A stretch of 64,000 nt of DNA from Nocardiopsis metallicus (GCF_014201115.1 NZ_JACHDO010000001.1:5332001-5396000); one strand, 5' to 3'; positions 51,919-61,767 are shown, numbered from the stretch's first letter. Numbers and translations are program-made. Notes: generated by a model not told the origin, from the letters alone.

Positions 51919-52542
51919 ATGAACGAGCGCTTGCCTCCCCCACGCGACCTCCACGCGCGCGTGCTGCTCCACGGTCTCCGCCGCCCCGGACGATTCGCCT
52001 TCTAACAGGGGGTGTTCGCCGGGCTCTTCTTCGGGACCGCGATGGCCGCGCACGCGGCAGGCACGGGCCGCGCCTCGGTTGGGGAGGCGGCCCTGCTCGG
52101 TCTGGCCCTGGGCACGGGCTTCGGCCTCCTCCTGGGCCACTCTTTCCCGTGCCAGAACCGCTCCGGGGCTGTGGCCGGGCGCTTCCCGGCCGGAACCGAC
52201 CCCGACCAGGCGGTGCGGGCCTACGAACTCCTGCTCCTGGGCCGCCCGGGCGAGGACCCCGCCACCAACGAGACCGCCCGCGCGCAGGCCGAGCAGATCC
52301 TGGCCTCACGCAGCGGAGCCTGGCTCACCGTCCCGCTGTTCCTTCTGTTCGCAGCGGTGTCCGCGGGGGTGGCGGTGCGGATGCACCTGGACGCCGCCCC
52401 TGCTTTCTCCGTCTCCTCCTTCGCGGTGATGTGCGTCCTGCTGGTGGTGGCGGCCGCGGTCTCGGCACCGTTGAACGCGGGCGCGCGGCGCCGCTCCCAC
52501 GAGTTCCTGAAGGCCATGGAGGCCCGCGACGGTCAGGGGTGA
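51919..52542 (+). pseudogene. membrane-protein gene with in-frame TAA
   Basis: The frame from ATG 51919 (NERLPPPRDLHARVLLHG, then RRPGRFAF) hits TAA at 52003-52005 and then continues QGVFAGLFFGTAMAAHA to 52542 in the same frame. The downstream part has three or four transmembrane segments (EAALLGLALGTGFGLLLG, LTVPLFLLFAAVSAGVAV, SFAVMCVLLVVAAAVSAPL). Translation could restart at GTG 52012, just after the stop. The product has no recognised family. Confidence 0.55.
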
Positions 52543-52638
52543 GGCAAAGAACGGGGCAACCTCGACCACCCGACGTTTGGGCGGGCGGGACAGTGGTCAG
52601 GCCGGGGAGAGGAACCACCAACCACAGGGGGAACTTCC

Positions 52639-53790
52639 ATGGCCTCGAACACTCCGTCCCTGCGCGTCTTCGCCTCACCCGACCGCTACGTGCAGGGGCG
52701 GGGCGCGATGGAGCAGCTCGGCGCCCTGGTCGGCAAACTGGGTTACAAACCCCTGGTCCTCACCGACGACGTGGTGCGGGACCTGGTCGACGACACGTTG
52801 ACGCGCTCCTTCAAGGAAGCCGGTGTGCCGCTGACCTTCGAGCGGTTCGGTGGGGTCCCCACCAGGGCCGAGTCCGAACGGGTCGGCGAGGTCATCGAGG
52901 AGAACGGCCACGACGTGATCGTGGGCCTGGGCGGCGGGGCGGCGATCGACGCCGCCAAGGCCGCGGGCGACAACGCCGGGGTGCCCTGGGTGAGCGCCGC
53001 CACGGTGGCCTCCACCGACGCGCCCACCTCCGCGCTCTCCGTGGTCTACACGGAGGAGGGCGCCTTCGAGTCCTACCGTTTCTACGACCGCAACCCCGCT
53101 CTGGTGGTGGTCGACACCCAGCTGGTGGCACAGGCCCCCGCCGCGTTCCTCGCGGCGGGGGTCGGCGACGCCCTGGCCACCTGGATCGAGGCCCGCGCGC
53201 TGCGGGGCACCGACGCCCCGAACATGGTGAACGGACTCCCCACCCGGGCCGGGACCGCACTGGCCCAACTCTCCTGGGACATCCTGTGGGAGTCCGCCCT
53301 GCCCGCGCTGGACGCCGTGGAACGGGACCTGGTGACCCCGGACGTGGAGGCGGTGGTGGAGGCCACCACCCTGCTGTCCGGACTGGGCTTCGAGTCGGGC
53401 GGGCTGGCCGCCGCGCACGCGGTGCACGACGGCCTCACCGCGGTGGACGAGACCCACCACCTGGCCCACGGCGAGAAGGTCAACATCGGCTCGCTCACCC
53501 AGTTGCTCCTGGAGGGCGCTGCCACCGCCGAGGTGGAGGAGTTCGCCGAGTTCACCGCGCGGGCGGGCCTGCCCACCACGCTCACCGAGGCGGGTCTGGG
53601 CGACGCCGACGACGCGCTGTTGGACCGGGTGGTCGAGGCCGCGATGACCCCCGAGGAGACCATCCACAACCTGCCGTTCACCCCCTCGCACCGGGACGTG
53701 CGCGACGCGCTCCGTGCGGTGGAGGGGGTCGGCCGCCGGGCCAGGGAACGCGCTGGGCTGGGCGAGCCCGAGGCGCCGGAGAGGAACTGA
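52639..53790 (+). CDS. gldA: glycerol dehydrogenase
   Basis: The 383-residue protein belongs to the group III iron- or zinc-dependent alcohol dehydrogenases that oxidise glycerol to dihydroxyacetone with NAD. It begins FASPDRYVQGRGAMEQLG. The nucleotide-binding loop is GLGGGAAIDAAKAAG, followed by PWVSAATVASTDAPTSALSVVY. The metal ligands are expected in AAGVGDALATWIEARA, LAAAHAVHDGL and THHLAHGEKVNIG. A GGAAC sequence precedes the ATG. The gene converges on the MFS gene. Confidence 0.92.
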   Translation: MASNTPSLRVFASPDRYVQGRGAMEQLGALVGKLGYKPLVLTDDVVRDLVDDTLTRSFKEAGVPLTFERFGGVPTRAESERVGEVIEENGHDVIVGLGGGAAIDAAKAAGDNAGVPWVSAATVASTDAPTSALSVVYTEEGAFESYRFYDRNPALVVVDTQLVAQAPAAFLAAGVGDALATWIEARALRGTDAPNMVNGLPTRAGTALAQLSWDILWESALPALDAVERDLVTPDVEAVVEATTLLSGLGFESGGLAAAHAVHDGLTAVDETHHLAHGEKVNIGSLTQLLLEGAATAEVEEFAEFTARAGLPTTLTEAGLGDADDALLDRVVEAAMTPEETIHNLPFTPSHRDVRDALRAVEGVGRRARERAGLGEPEAPERN

Positions 53791-53802
53791 GCCGGGGACG
53801 GG

Positions 53803-55074
53803 TCACCCCGGTCGGGTCGAACCGTAGCCGCCCTGTGGGTCGGGGCCGCGCAGGCGGGACAGGGCCAGGGGGATCCAGCCGAGCAGGCTGACCGCGGCGC
53901 CCACCGCGAGGGCGGCGCGTACGTCCCAGAGCTCGGCCACCGCGCCCGCGTACAGGGCTCCGATGGTGAGGGCTCCGGTCATCAGGAACCGCAGGGTCGC
54001 GGTCATCCGGCCGATCATCCGGTCCGGGGTGACCTGCTGGCGCAGGGTCACCTGGACGACGTTGAGCGTGCCGATCCCGAGCTGGGAGAGCGCCCAGACC
54101 ACGCTGACCGCCCAGAAGTTGGCGGTGGTCAGGAAGGGCACCGCCAGGGCGCCGACCCCGGTGACCAATGAGCTCAGGACCAGGGTCCTCCCGGTACCGA
54201 GGTGGACGGCCAGGCGGGTGGAGACCATCGAGCCGAGGAGGACCCCGACCGCGCCGACCATGAAGAACAGCCCTGCGCGCCCTTCGCTCAGGCCGAGGTC
54301 GGTGACGATCAGGACCGGGGCCAGCACGATCAGCGGGCTCAGGCCGAGGTTGACGATCAGGGTGGACGCGGCGACCGGTCGCAGGATCTCGTGGCCGAAC
54401 ACGTACCGCGCCCCTTCCCGGATCTGGGCGAGAAGGCGGCGCTCGCTCCGTTCCGGTTCTGGCTCCTGGACCCGGACAGCGGCGGTGACCAGGGACGACG
54501 CGCATTGGGCGAGGCCGTTGAGCAGCAGGACGGCGGGGGCGCCCAGGAACTGCACCAGGTAGCCGCCGCTGCCGCGCCCGACCAGGATCGAGGTGGACTG
54601 CAGACCGGTGAGAGCGGCGTTCGCGGGCAGGAGCCGGTCCCGGCCGACCAGGGCGGGCAGGAAACCCTGCTGGGCGATGCGGGAGAAGAGCGCCGCCGCT
54701 CCGCCCAGCAGGGCGCACACGTAGAGCTGGGTGAGGGTCAGGGCCCCCAGGGCCCAGGCGAGCGGGATCGACAACAGGATCAGGCCGTGCAGGAACTGGC
54801 TGACGACGATCACCGGGCGGCGGCGGAACCGGTCGGTCCAGACCCCCGCGGGCAGACCGATGATCAGGTAGGCGGCGGTGGTGAGGGCGCCCAGCAGGCC
54901 CACCTGTCCAGGGGTGGCGTCCAGGGTGAGCACCGCGAGCAGCGGCATCGCCAGGGCGCCGACCTCGGTACCCGTGTCGGCCATGGTGCGGGCGGCGAAG
55001 AAGCGGCGGAAGCCGGCGGAGGCGAACGGCCCGCAGGCGGATTCCGGGGTGGATTCGGAACTGGTCGTGGTCAT
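53803..55074 (-). CDS. MFS transporter, probable drug efflux
   Basis: The 423-residue protein has about 12 transmembrane segments. The loop after helix 2 carries the MFS motif-A-like LPAGVWTDRFRRRPVIV. It resembles MFS_3/enterobactin-exporter-like efflux proteins (FFAARTMADTGTEVGALAMPLL near the start). The ATG at 55074 was chosen because upstream codons lack similarity. It is divergent from an ArsR-type regulator, a usual arrangement for regulated exporters. Confidence 0.85.
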   Translation of the reverse strand: MTTTSSESTPESACGPFASAGFRRFFAARTMADTGTEVGALAMPLLAVLTLDATPGQVGLLGALTTAAYLIIGLPAGVWTDRFRRRPVIVVSQFLHGLILLSIPLAWALGALTLTQLYVCALLGGAAALFSRIAQQGFLPALVGRDRLLPANAALTGLQSTSILVGRGSGGYLVQFLGAPAVLLLNGLAQCASSLVTAAVRVQEPEPERSERRLLAQIREGARYVFGHEILRPVAASTLIVNLGLSPLIVLAPVLIVTDLGLSEGRAGLFFMVGAVGVLLGSMVSTRLAVHLGTGRTLVLSSLVTGVGALAVPFLTTANFWAVSVVWALSQLGIGTLNVVQVTLRQQVTPDRMIGRMTATLRFLMTGALTIGALYAGAVAELWDVRAALAVGAAVSLLGWIPLALSRLRGPDPQGGYGSTRPG

Positions 55075-55141
55075 GCGGGCATGGTGTGCGCACCGGTGGC
55101 TGGGGCACCATGAGTTCGGACATGGCCGAACCGGAGGCGTG

Positions 55142-56131
55142 ATGATCGAACTGACCTTCAGTACCGAGGAGATCACCGGCAGCCGGTTCGCTGTCTCCCC
55201 GCTGTGGGAGGTGGTGGCCGCGCGCATGCAGCTGACCCGGCCCTGCCCCGACCCCGTGTACCGGCCGTGGATCGAGGAGGTCGCCCCCCGGGTCCGGGCA
55301 GAGGAGAAGGCATGGCCGCTCTTCGCCGAACTGGTGCGGCCGGGCGCGAGAATGGTGCCCGCCCTGGTGTGCCCGGTGCCCTCGCTCGCCATGCCCGATC
55401 TCCCGCTGGAGCTGGCGGCGGTGCGCGCCCAGCCCGCGGAGTTCGTACGTGCCTCCCTGGACCTGGTACCCGACGCGCGTGGACCCCAGGTGGAGCGGCT
55501 GGTATCCGCCCCAGAGGACGGGTTGCGGCAACTCGCCGACGAGGTCCAGGCGTACTGGGAGGTGGCCCTGGCCCCCTACTGGCCGCGGGTGCTCTCCCTG
55601 TTGGAGGGCGAGGTGCTGTACCGCGCCCGACGGCTGGCCGAGGGCGGTGTAGGGCACGCGTTCGCCGACCTCGACCCGAGGATCCGCTGGCGGGACGTCA
55701 CGCTCCGGGTTCCAAGCAAGCTGGTCGACGGCCCGCGCGACCTGGACGGACGGGGCCTGGTCCTGACCCCGTCGGTGTTCGTCCATCCGGGGGTGTGGCA
55801 CATCCTGTCGCCGATGGCCCCGCCGACCGTGCGCTACCCGGCCCGCGGGGTGGGGACCCTCTGGGAGCGGCGGACGACCACCGTGTCCGATGCCCTCACC
55901 GGGGTGCTCGGCCGGACCCGGGCCCTGCTGCTCTGGGAGGTGGACACCCCCGCGAGCAACGGGGACCTGGCCAGGCGCACCGGGAGGTCGAAGGCCTCGG
56001 TCTCGGAGGCCCTGACCGCGCTGCGCCGGGCCGGGCTGGTCAGCGCCCACCGCACCGGACGCTACGTGCTGTACGCGCGCACAAGCGTCGGCGAGGCCCT
56101 GGTCGCCGGGGCCCGTCCGGATCCGGAGTGA
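55142..56131 (+). CDS. ArsR/DUF5937-type transcriptional regulator
   Basis: The 329-residue product starts MIELTFSTEEITGSRFAVSP, typical of DUF5937 N-terminal domains, and ends with an ArsR winged helix (SNGDLARRTGRSKASVSEAL, then LRRAGLVSAHRTGRYVLYAR). GGAGG precedes the ATG. Its position, divergent from the MFS exporter, suggests that it controls that gene. Confidence 0.85.
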   Translation: MIELTFSTEEITGSRFAVSPLWEVVAARMQLTRPCPDPVYRPWIEEVAPRVRAEEKAWPLFAELVRPGARMVPALVCPVPSLAMPDLPLELAAVRAQPAEFVRASLDLVPDARGPQVERLVSAPEDGLRQLADEVQAYWEVALAPYWPRVLSLLEGEVLYRARRLAEGGVGHAFADLDPRIRWRDVTLRVPSKLVDGPRDLDGRGLVLTPSVFVHPGVWHILSPMAPPTVRYPARGVGTLWERRTTTVSDALTGVLGRTRALLLWEVDTPASNGDLARRTGRSKASVSEALTALRRAGLVSAHRTGRYVLYARTSVGEALVAGARPDPE

Positions 56132-56286
56132 TCGGCGACGGAAGGATGCGAGAACCGAATACACATGCTCGTGTTTTCGGGCAGTGGAACAGCGCACCCC
56201 GGAAACTCAGAGCTGCACGGCGTTTTCGCAGGTAAATAGCGTGCGGTCGCCCCGAAAAACGGCCTGATACCCCCGACCCGGCTTAA

Positions 56287-56315
56287 TTCACGAAACTCCG
56301 CACCGGTAATATATG
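56287..56315 (+). promoter_or_regulatory. candidate promoter of the helicase-DarT-ARH operon
   Basis: TTCACG (56287-56292) and TATATG (56310-56315) are 17 bases apart, 33 bases upstream of the helicase start, within a spacer of lower GC (56132-56348). Confidence 0.45.
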
Positions 56316-56348
56316 TGCAATAAACACCGCGCCCTGGAGGAGACTTTC

Positions 56349-57731
56349 GTGAACCTTCCCCGCCCCACGGGACACCAGCGGAAGGTCATCTACCTTCCCG
56401 AACAGGGCCACCAGGTGGTTCTCGGCAGCGCGGGGACCGGAAAGACGGTGATGTCGATCTACCGGGCAAAGCACCTTTCCCAGCCTGGTGTGCGATGGTC
56501 CGGAAGGACACTGCTGGTCACCTCCGCCAAGGCGCTCGCGGGGCACCTGCAGGACATGGCGCGGGGGGCGGCGGGGAACCTGGACGTGCGCACCTACGGC
56601 CGCTTCGCCTGGGGCTACCTGCACAGCCGCGGCCTCATGCGGGGACAGAACATCGTCAAGTCCAGAACGCGGACAAGCCTTGTGAAGCAGGCGATCAAGG
56701 CAGTGTCGGCGCACCATCCGGGCCACCGGTTGTTCGAGCGCGAGGTGACGTGGTTCGGGGACGAGCTCTCCTGGATCACCGGTATGGGGTTCCAGGAGGA
56801 GAGCGCCTACCTCAAGGCCGAACGCAGGATCAGGGCCCGGATCCCGGAGAACTCCAGACCGATCATCTGGGAGATCCTGGAACACTACCGCGAACTCCGC
56901 GCGGAAAGGGGATACGATTTCGACTGGGACGACATCGCCATCACCGTACGCGAGCAGCTACAGGACGATGATCAGGAGAGGTTCTATCGCCACATCGTCA
57001 TCGACGAAGGCCAGGACCTCTCCCCAGAGGAAATCCGATCGCTCGCAGACGCCGTTTCTCCAGACGGCTCGGTGACTTTCTTCGGTGACTACGCGCAGCA
57101 GATCTACGGGCAGGCGATGTCCTGGAAATCGTGCGGACTCAAGGTGAAGCGGGTGGAGAAGTTCCAGGACAACTACCGGAACTCCACTGCTATCGCCAAG
57201 GTGGCGCTCGCGCTGAGTTCGGGGCCCTTCTTCGGTGAATCCGAGGATCTCGTCGAGCCCGTCGCGCCGAAGGCCGCCGGCCCCAAACCCACCCTGGTGA
57301 AGTGCGCGGACGAGCGGGAGGAGATCGAGATCGCTCGGCGGATCGCGCTTCGGCTCAGCTCCGAGGGGACGGTCGCCGTCATCGGCCGCACCTGGCAGGA
57401 GACCGAACGGGTCTGCCAGGGGCTCGAGTCCCAGAACATCAAGCAGATCTCGTACTCATGGAACGCGCCGCCCGGCGTGTACCGGTCCACCTACTACTCG
57501 GCGAAGGGGTTGGAATTCAACTCGGTGATCATCCCCTTCTGCGGTGACGCGCTCATGCCGAGCGAGAAGGCCCTGGACTCCTTCGGTGAGGAGGATGCCA
57601 TGGCACGCGAGGCGAAGCTGCTGTACGTGGCGATCACCAGAGCCAAATCCGATCTCGTGATCACCTACAGCGGCGATCGCACCCGGCTCCTGCCCTCCGC
57701 CCCCGACCTGTTCGCGGAGGTCCGCCCGTGA
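56349..57731 (+). CDS. compact UvrD-like SF1 helicase
   Basis: GGAGGAG six bases before the GTG at 56349 fixes the start; 460 residues. Helicase motifs in order are GSAGTGKT (26-33), a Tyr/Gly-rich region (TYGRFAWGYLHSRG), IVIDEGQDLS with DEGQ at 219-222, FGDYAQQIYG, QDNYRNS, VAVIGRTWQETE, YYSAKGLEFNSVII and LLYVAITRAKSDLVI. It is shorter than UvrD or PcrA, with reduced accessory domains. The stop overlaps the next start (GTGA), so it is co-translated with a DarT-like toxin gene. It probably unwinds or translocates on DNA carrying ADP-ribose; this is inferred. Confidence 0.88.
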   Translation: MNLPRPTGHQRKVIYLPEQGHQVVLGSAGTGKTVMSIYRAKHLSQPGVRWSGRTLLVTSAKALAGHLQDMARGAAGNLDVRTYGRFAWGYLHSRGLMRGQNIVKSRTRTSLVKQAIKAVSAHHPGHRLFEREVTWFGDELSWITGMGFQEESAYLKAERRIRARIPENSRPIIWEILEHYRELRAERGYDFDWDDIAITVREQLQDDDQERFYRHIVIDEGQDLSPEEIRSLADAVSPDGSVTFFGDYAQQIYGQAMSWKSCGLKVKRVEKFQDNYRNSTAIAKVALALSSGPFFGESEDLVEPVAPKAAGPKPTLVKCADEREEIEIARRIALRLSSEGTVAVIGRTWQETERVCQGLESQNIKQISYSWNAPPGVYRSTYYSAKGLEFNSVIIPFCGDALMPSEKALDSFGEEDAMAREAKLLYVAITRAKSDLVITYSGDRTRLLPSAPDLFAEVRP

Positions 57732-58474
57732 CCTCGTCCCCCACACCCCCGACAGCCGAACCCCCCGGCTCCGAACCCTCGGTACCAGATGCCCTGCGCG
57801 CCTGTGGCGCCACCCGGCTCGCCCACTTCACCCCGGCAGTGAACCTGTCGTTCATCCTCGAGGACGGCAGGATCCGCAGCAGCGCGGATCTGGCGGAAAA
57901 GTCTCCCGACTGCTTCTCCCCCACGGACCGGGAGCGCTTCGACGGGCACCCGGACAAGATCTGCTGCACGTTCGAGTACCCCAACGGCTACTATCTCGCC
58001 CAGGCCAGGAACAAGCCCGCGTTCACCAACTACCGCGACTGGGTGTGCCTCTTCCTCGACATCTCCCTCGTCACCCGACCCGGGACGCTCTTCGCACCCC
58101 ACAACGCTGCCACGGGCGGAGGAGCGCACCTGCGGGCAGGGGGCGCGGGGCTCGCCTCCTGCTTCGCGGCCCAGGTCGGCACATGGCGGCGGGGGGCGCG
58201 CCACCTGCCGGGAGCCACCACCGACCTCCAGGCAGAGGTTCTGGTCCCGGGACCGATCGCCGTCGAGCACATCTCGGCGGTGGCGGTCCGTACGGCGGAG
58301 CAAGCCACGGCCGAGAGATCGCGGCTGACCATGCTCGGCCTGGACCCCGACACCTTCACCTGGGTCGTCTCGCCCCACCTGTTTGACAAGGAGGAGTTGC
58401 GTAGGAGGATCCACGGTGGGATCGACATCCCGCTGATCCCCTGGGCACCCTCAGCCGATGGAGAGACCGTATGA
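57728..58474 (+). CDS. DarT-like DNA ADP-ribosyltransferase
   Basis: The 248-residue protein has an ART-type layout close to DarT (DUF4433). It has HFTPAVNLSFILEDGRI (HFT at 33-35), a conserved-looking core CCTFEYPNGYYLAQAR and WVCLFLDISLV, LFAPHNAATGGGAHLRAG, and the catalytic-type glutamate in LQAEVLVPGPIAVEHI (Glu170). DarT enzymes attach ADP-ribose to thymidine or guanosine in single-stranded DNA. Both ends overlap the neighbouring genes by four bases. The ~25-residue Pro/Ser-rich N-terminus looks disordered. The family assignment is by eye; a related ART subfamily is possible. Confidence 0.72.
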   Translation: MTSSPTPPTAEPPGSEPSVPDALRACGATRLAHFTPAVNLSFILEDGRIRSSADLAEKSPDCFSPTDRERFDGHPDKICCTFEYPNGYYLAQARNKPAFTNYRDWVCLFLDISLVTRPGTLFAPHNAATGGGAHLRAGGAGLASCFAAQVGTWRRGARHLPGATTDLQAEVLVPGPIAVEHISAVAVRTAEQATAERSRLTMLGLDPDTFTWVVSPHLFDKEELRRRIHGGIDIPLIPWAPSADGETV

Positions 58475-60270
58475 CGGAGCCAACCCAGCTGGACCTGACG
58501 GACCGCGGCCGCGGCCTGCTCCTGGGCGCCGCGGCGGGCGACGCCCTGGGCTGGCCGCAGGAACAGCGCAGCGGGATCGTCGGCGGGAAGAGCAGCCGCT
58601 CCACCGAGCCACGCTGGGCGTTCCGTGCTTGGGACCGCTGGGGCGGCCACCGGTTCTCCCGCTACCGGGACCCGGTGGCCGCGGGTGAGTACAGCGACGA
58701 CACACAGCTGCTGCTCGCGACCGCGCGGGCCTGTCTGCGCGGAGAGGGTTGGCGGTCCTGGCTGACCAGCACGGAGCTGCCGGTCTGGCCCCTCTACCAG
58801 CGCGGAGGCGGTCTGGCCGTGCTCAGGGCCTGCCGTTCGTGGGCCAAGGGCAGGGCCCCCTGGGAGGCCGACGCGAAGACGGCGCACGCGTACTTCGCGG
58901 CCGGAGCCAACGGAGCGGCGATGCGTATCGCCCCGCACGCGCTCCTGCTCGCCGAGGACCCGTCCCCGCGCGAACTCGTCGCGAGGGTGGTCCTGGACGG
59001 AGTGACGACCCACGGCCATACGAGAGCGCTGCTGGGCGCGGTCGTCTATGCGCTGGCCGTGCGGCACACGCTCCGGCTGCACCCGCCCCTGGAGTACGGC
59101 GGCCTGGTCGGTGAGCTTCTGAAGCAGACGGACTGGGCGGATCCGACCGTCCCCCACGAGGTTCTCCCCAAGACCTGGCTGGACGCGTTCCACCAGCACA
59201 GCGACCTCGACTTCCACCGTTCGTGGGAGTCCACCGCCAGGGAGATGACAGACCTGCTGAACACGGCCCAGCACTCCATGCAGCGGGCCGCCCTGGCGGA
59301 CGACGAGGAGACGATGCGGGCACTGGGCTGCTTCGACCCGAAGGTGAACGGGGCCGGGACGGTCACCGCCGCAGCCGCCTGCTACCTGGCGGACCGGTTC
59401 TCGGTCAAACCCCGGGCGGGCCTGCTCAAACCCGCCTTCCTGGCTGACGCGGACACGGACACCCTGGCCTCCATGACCGGAGGCGTCCTGGGGGCGGTGC
59501 ACGGTACCCCGTGGCTCACGGAGCTGTCACCCGCGCTCCAGGACCACGCGTACATCGCTTCGCTGGCCGAGCGGCTCTGTTCCGCCGCGGGTGAGGGGCC
59601 CCCGGCGGCACCGGCCCCGGCAGGGCCAGCCGCGAGCGGTGGCACATGGTTGGAGTCTCTGGCGGACCCGGAGGGGCCGCACGACTTCGCGGACGGCCGC
59701 ACGGTGACGGCGGTGGAGCGGGAGCGCCTGGAGAGTTCCGGGAAGCAGGAGGTGGAGCGGGTGCGGCTCGTCCTCGGGGACGGACAGCACGTCATGGTCG
59801 ACCGCCGTGAGAAGCCCGCACACGACAGGCCCGCACGCGAGGCCGCAGCCACCGAGACCCGGGAGCCCCTCGAACGAGCCGAGCGGCGGCCACCGGAACC
59901 GACCGCGGTCGTCAGCCGTCTCGCCCTCCAGGTGGCGGACCTCGAACGGACCCGCGAGTTCTACGCCGGCATCCTCGGCGCACGGGTCAGCCAGAACGGT
60001 CCCGCCCTGTACCTGAGCCGCTGGCTGGCCTTCCTGGACAGCGGCGGGGAAACGCCCTCGCTCTTCGGGAACAGCGCCCGGATCACCCTGGCCAGCTCGG
60101 ACCCCGAAGGCGTCAGCCGACGAGTGGACGAGAGCGGGGTCGAGAGACTCCCCGCAGGCCCCCAGGACGTGCCCGGCTCCCTGCGCGTACGGGACCCGGA
60201 CGGCAACGAGGTCCTGGTGTGGCCCGCCTCGGACGCGGCCTCCAGCAACCAGAGCGGGCCGCACACCTGA
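58471..60270 (+). CDS. ADP-ribosylglycohydrolase fused to a VOC domain
   Basis: The 599-residue protein begins with an ARH/DraG fold: GLLLGAAAGDALGWPQE, metal-binding YSDDTQLLLATARA (SDDT near residue 71), HGHTRALLGAVVYALAV, and DADTDTLASMTGGVLGAVHGT (about 328-348) supplying the remaining metal ligands. All expected acidic residues are present, so it should be active. A charged linker (residues about 390-470) leads to a glyoxalase/VOC domain (VSRLALQVADLERTREFYAGILG, then RVRDPDGNEVLVWP). It overlaps the DarT-like gene by ATGA. The simplest reading is an antidote that removes ADP-ribose from DNA or proteins. The role of the VOC part is unknown. Confidence 0.85.
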   Translation: MTEPTQLDLTDRGRGLLLGAAAGDALGWPQEQRSGIVGGKSSRSTEPRWAFRAWDRWGGHRFSRYRDPVAAGEYSDDTQLLLATARACLRGEGWRSWLTSTELPVWPLYQRGGGLAVLRACRSWAKGRAPWEADAKTAHAYFAAGANGAAMRIAPHALLLAEDPSPRELVARVVLDGVTTHGHTRALLGAVVYALAVRHTLRLHPPLEYGGLVGELLKQTDWADPTVPHEVLPKTWLDAFHQHSDLDFHRSWESTAREMTDLLNTAQHSMQRAALADDEETMRALGCFDPKVNGAGTVTAAAACYLADRFSVKPRAGLLKPAFLADADTDTLASMTGGVLGAVHGTPWLTELSPALQDHAYIASLAERLCSAAGEGPPAAPAPAGPAASGGTWLESLADPEGPHDFADGRTVTAVERERLESSGKQEVERVRLVLGDGQHVMVDRREKPAHDRPAREAAATETREPLERAERRPPEPTAVVSRLALQVADLERTREFYAGILGARVSQNGPALYLSRWLAFLDSGGETPSLFGNSARITLASSDPEGVSRRVDESGVERLPAGPQDVPGSLRVRDPDGNEVLVWPASDAASSNQSGPHT

Positions 60271-60276
60271 TCGGCG

Positions 60277-60307
60277 GGTGCGGCCCGCTGCGGGGGCGGG
60301 CCGCACC
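60277..60307. terminator. bidirectional hairpin
   Basis: GGTGCGGCCCG (60277-60287) pairs perfectly with CGGGCCGCACC (60297-60307), between the converging ARH-VOC and M3 peptidase genes. Confidence 0.75.
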
Positions 60308-61767
60308 GCCGCGCCCGGGGGCGCCCTAGTTCAGGCCCTTGCGGGTGAGCAGGGGTTCCATCCGGGGCTCACGCCCCAGGAACTCCGTCACGGCCTCCAT
60401 CGGGTCGACGCTGCCGCCGCGGGAGAGCACCTTCTCCCTGAAGCGGTCGCCGCCCGCGCGGGTGAGGCCGCCGTTCTCCTTGAACCACTCGACGCTCTCG
60501 GCGTCCAGGACCTCACTCCACACGTAGGAGTAGTAGCCCGCGCTGTAGCCGTCGTCGGAGAAGATGTGCTGGAAGTACGCGCTCCGGTAGCGGGGGCGGA
60601 CCAGCGGGTGCAGGGCGCCGACCGCTTCCAGCGCCCGGGCCTCGAAGGACGCGGGGTCCTCGACGGTCTCACCCGGGGCCAGGCGGTGCCAGGACCAGTC
60701 CAGCAGCGCGGCCGCGAGGTACTCGAAGGTGCCGAAGCCCTGGTTGAACTGGCTCGCGGCGGTCAACCGCTCCACGAGGTCGGCGGGCACCGGTTCACCG
60801 GTCTCGTGGTGCTTGGCGTAGTTGGACAGGATCTCCGGCCAGAGCGCCCACATCTCGTTGACCTGCGAGGGGAACTCCACGAAGTCGCGGGGCACGCTCG
60901 TGCCCTCGACCCGGGGGAAGCGCACCGCCGACAGCAGGCCGTGGATGGCGTGGCCGAACTCGTGGAAGGCCGTCTCGACCTCGTCGAAGGTGAGCAGCGT
61001 GGGCCCGGACACCGGTTTGGTGACGTTCAGGTTGTTCACCACCACCGGCTTCTCGTCCAGCAGGAACGACTGGTCGACGAGGTTGTGCATCCACGCGCCG
61101 CCGCGCTTGGTCGGGCGGGCGTAGGGGTCCAGCAGGAACAGGCCCAGAGCGGTGCCGTCCTCGTCGAACACCTCCCAGACGCGCATGTCCGGGTGGTAGC
61201 CCCTGAGGTCGGCGCGCTCGGCGAAGGTGACCCCGTACAGCAGGGTCGCCGCGTGGAAGACGCCGTCCTCGATCACCCGGCCGAGTTCGAAGTAGGGCCG
61301 CAGCACGCTCTCGTCGAAGTCGTAGCGGGCGTTGCGCACCTGCTCGGTGTAGAAGGGCCAGTCCCACGGCTCGATGTCGTGCCCGGCGTGCTCGGCCAGT
61401 ACCCGGGCTTCCTTCTCCACGTTGCGGCGGGCCGGACCGACCAGCTGGGCGAGCCGCTCCTCGACCGCCTCGACGGTCTTGGCGGTCTGGTCGGCGACCT
61501 TGTACGCCGCGTGGTCGGGGTACCCCAGCAGCTGGGCACGCTCCGCCCGGATCGCGGCCATGCGGGCGGCGATCTCCAGGTTCTCCGGGGCGCGTTCGGC
61601 GCTCAGGGTGTACAGGCGCTCGCGGACGGCCCGGTTGGTGAGCTGGGCCAGGGCGGGCTGCACGGTGGTGTTCAGCAGCGGCAGGACGTACTCGTCACCC
61701 TGCTTGATGGCGCTGATCTGGGCCTCGTCGAGACCGTCCAGGTCGGCCGCGTCAGCGGTGACGAGGG

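Noticed and set aside
53678..56197. 839-codon minus-strand open frame
   Set aside because: It overlaps gldA, the MFS gene and the ArsR-type gene in other frames and has Arg/Pro-rich shadow composition.
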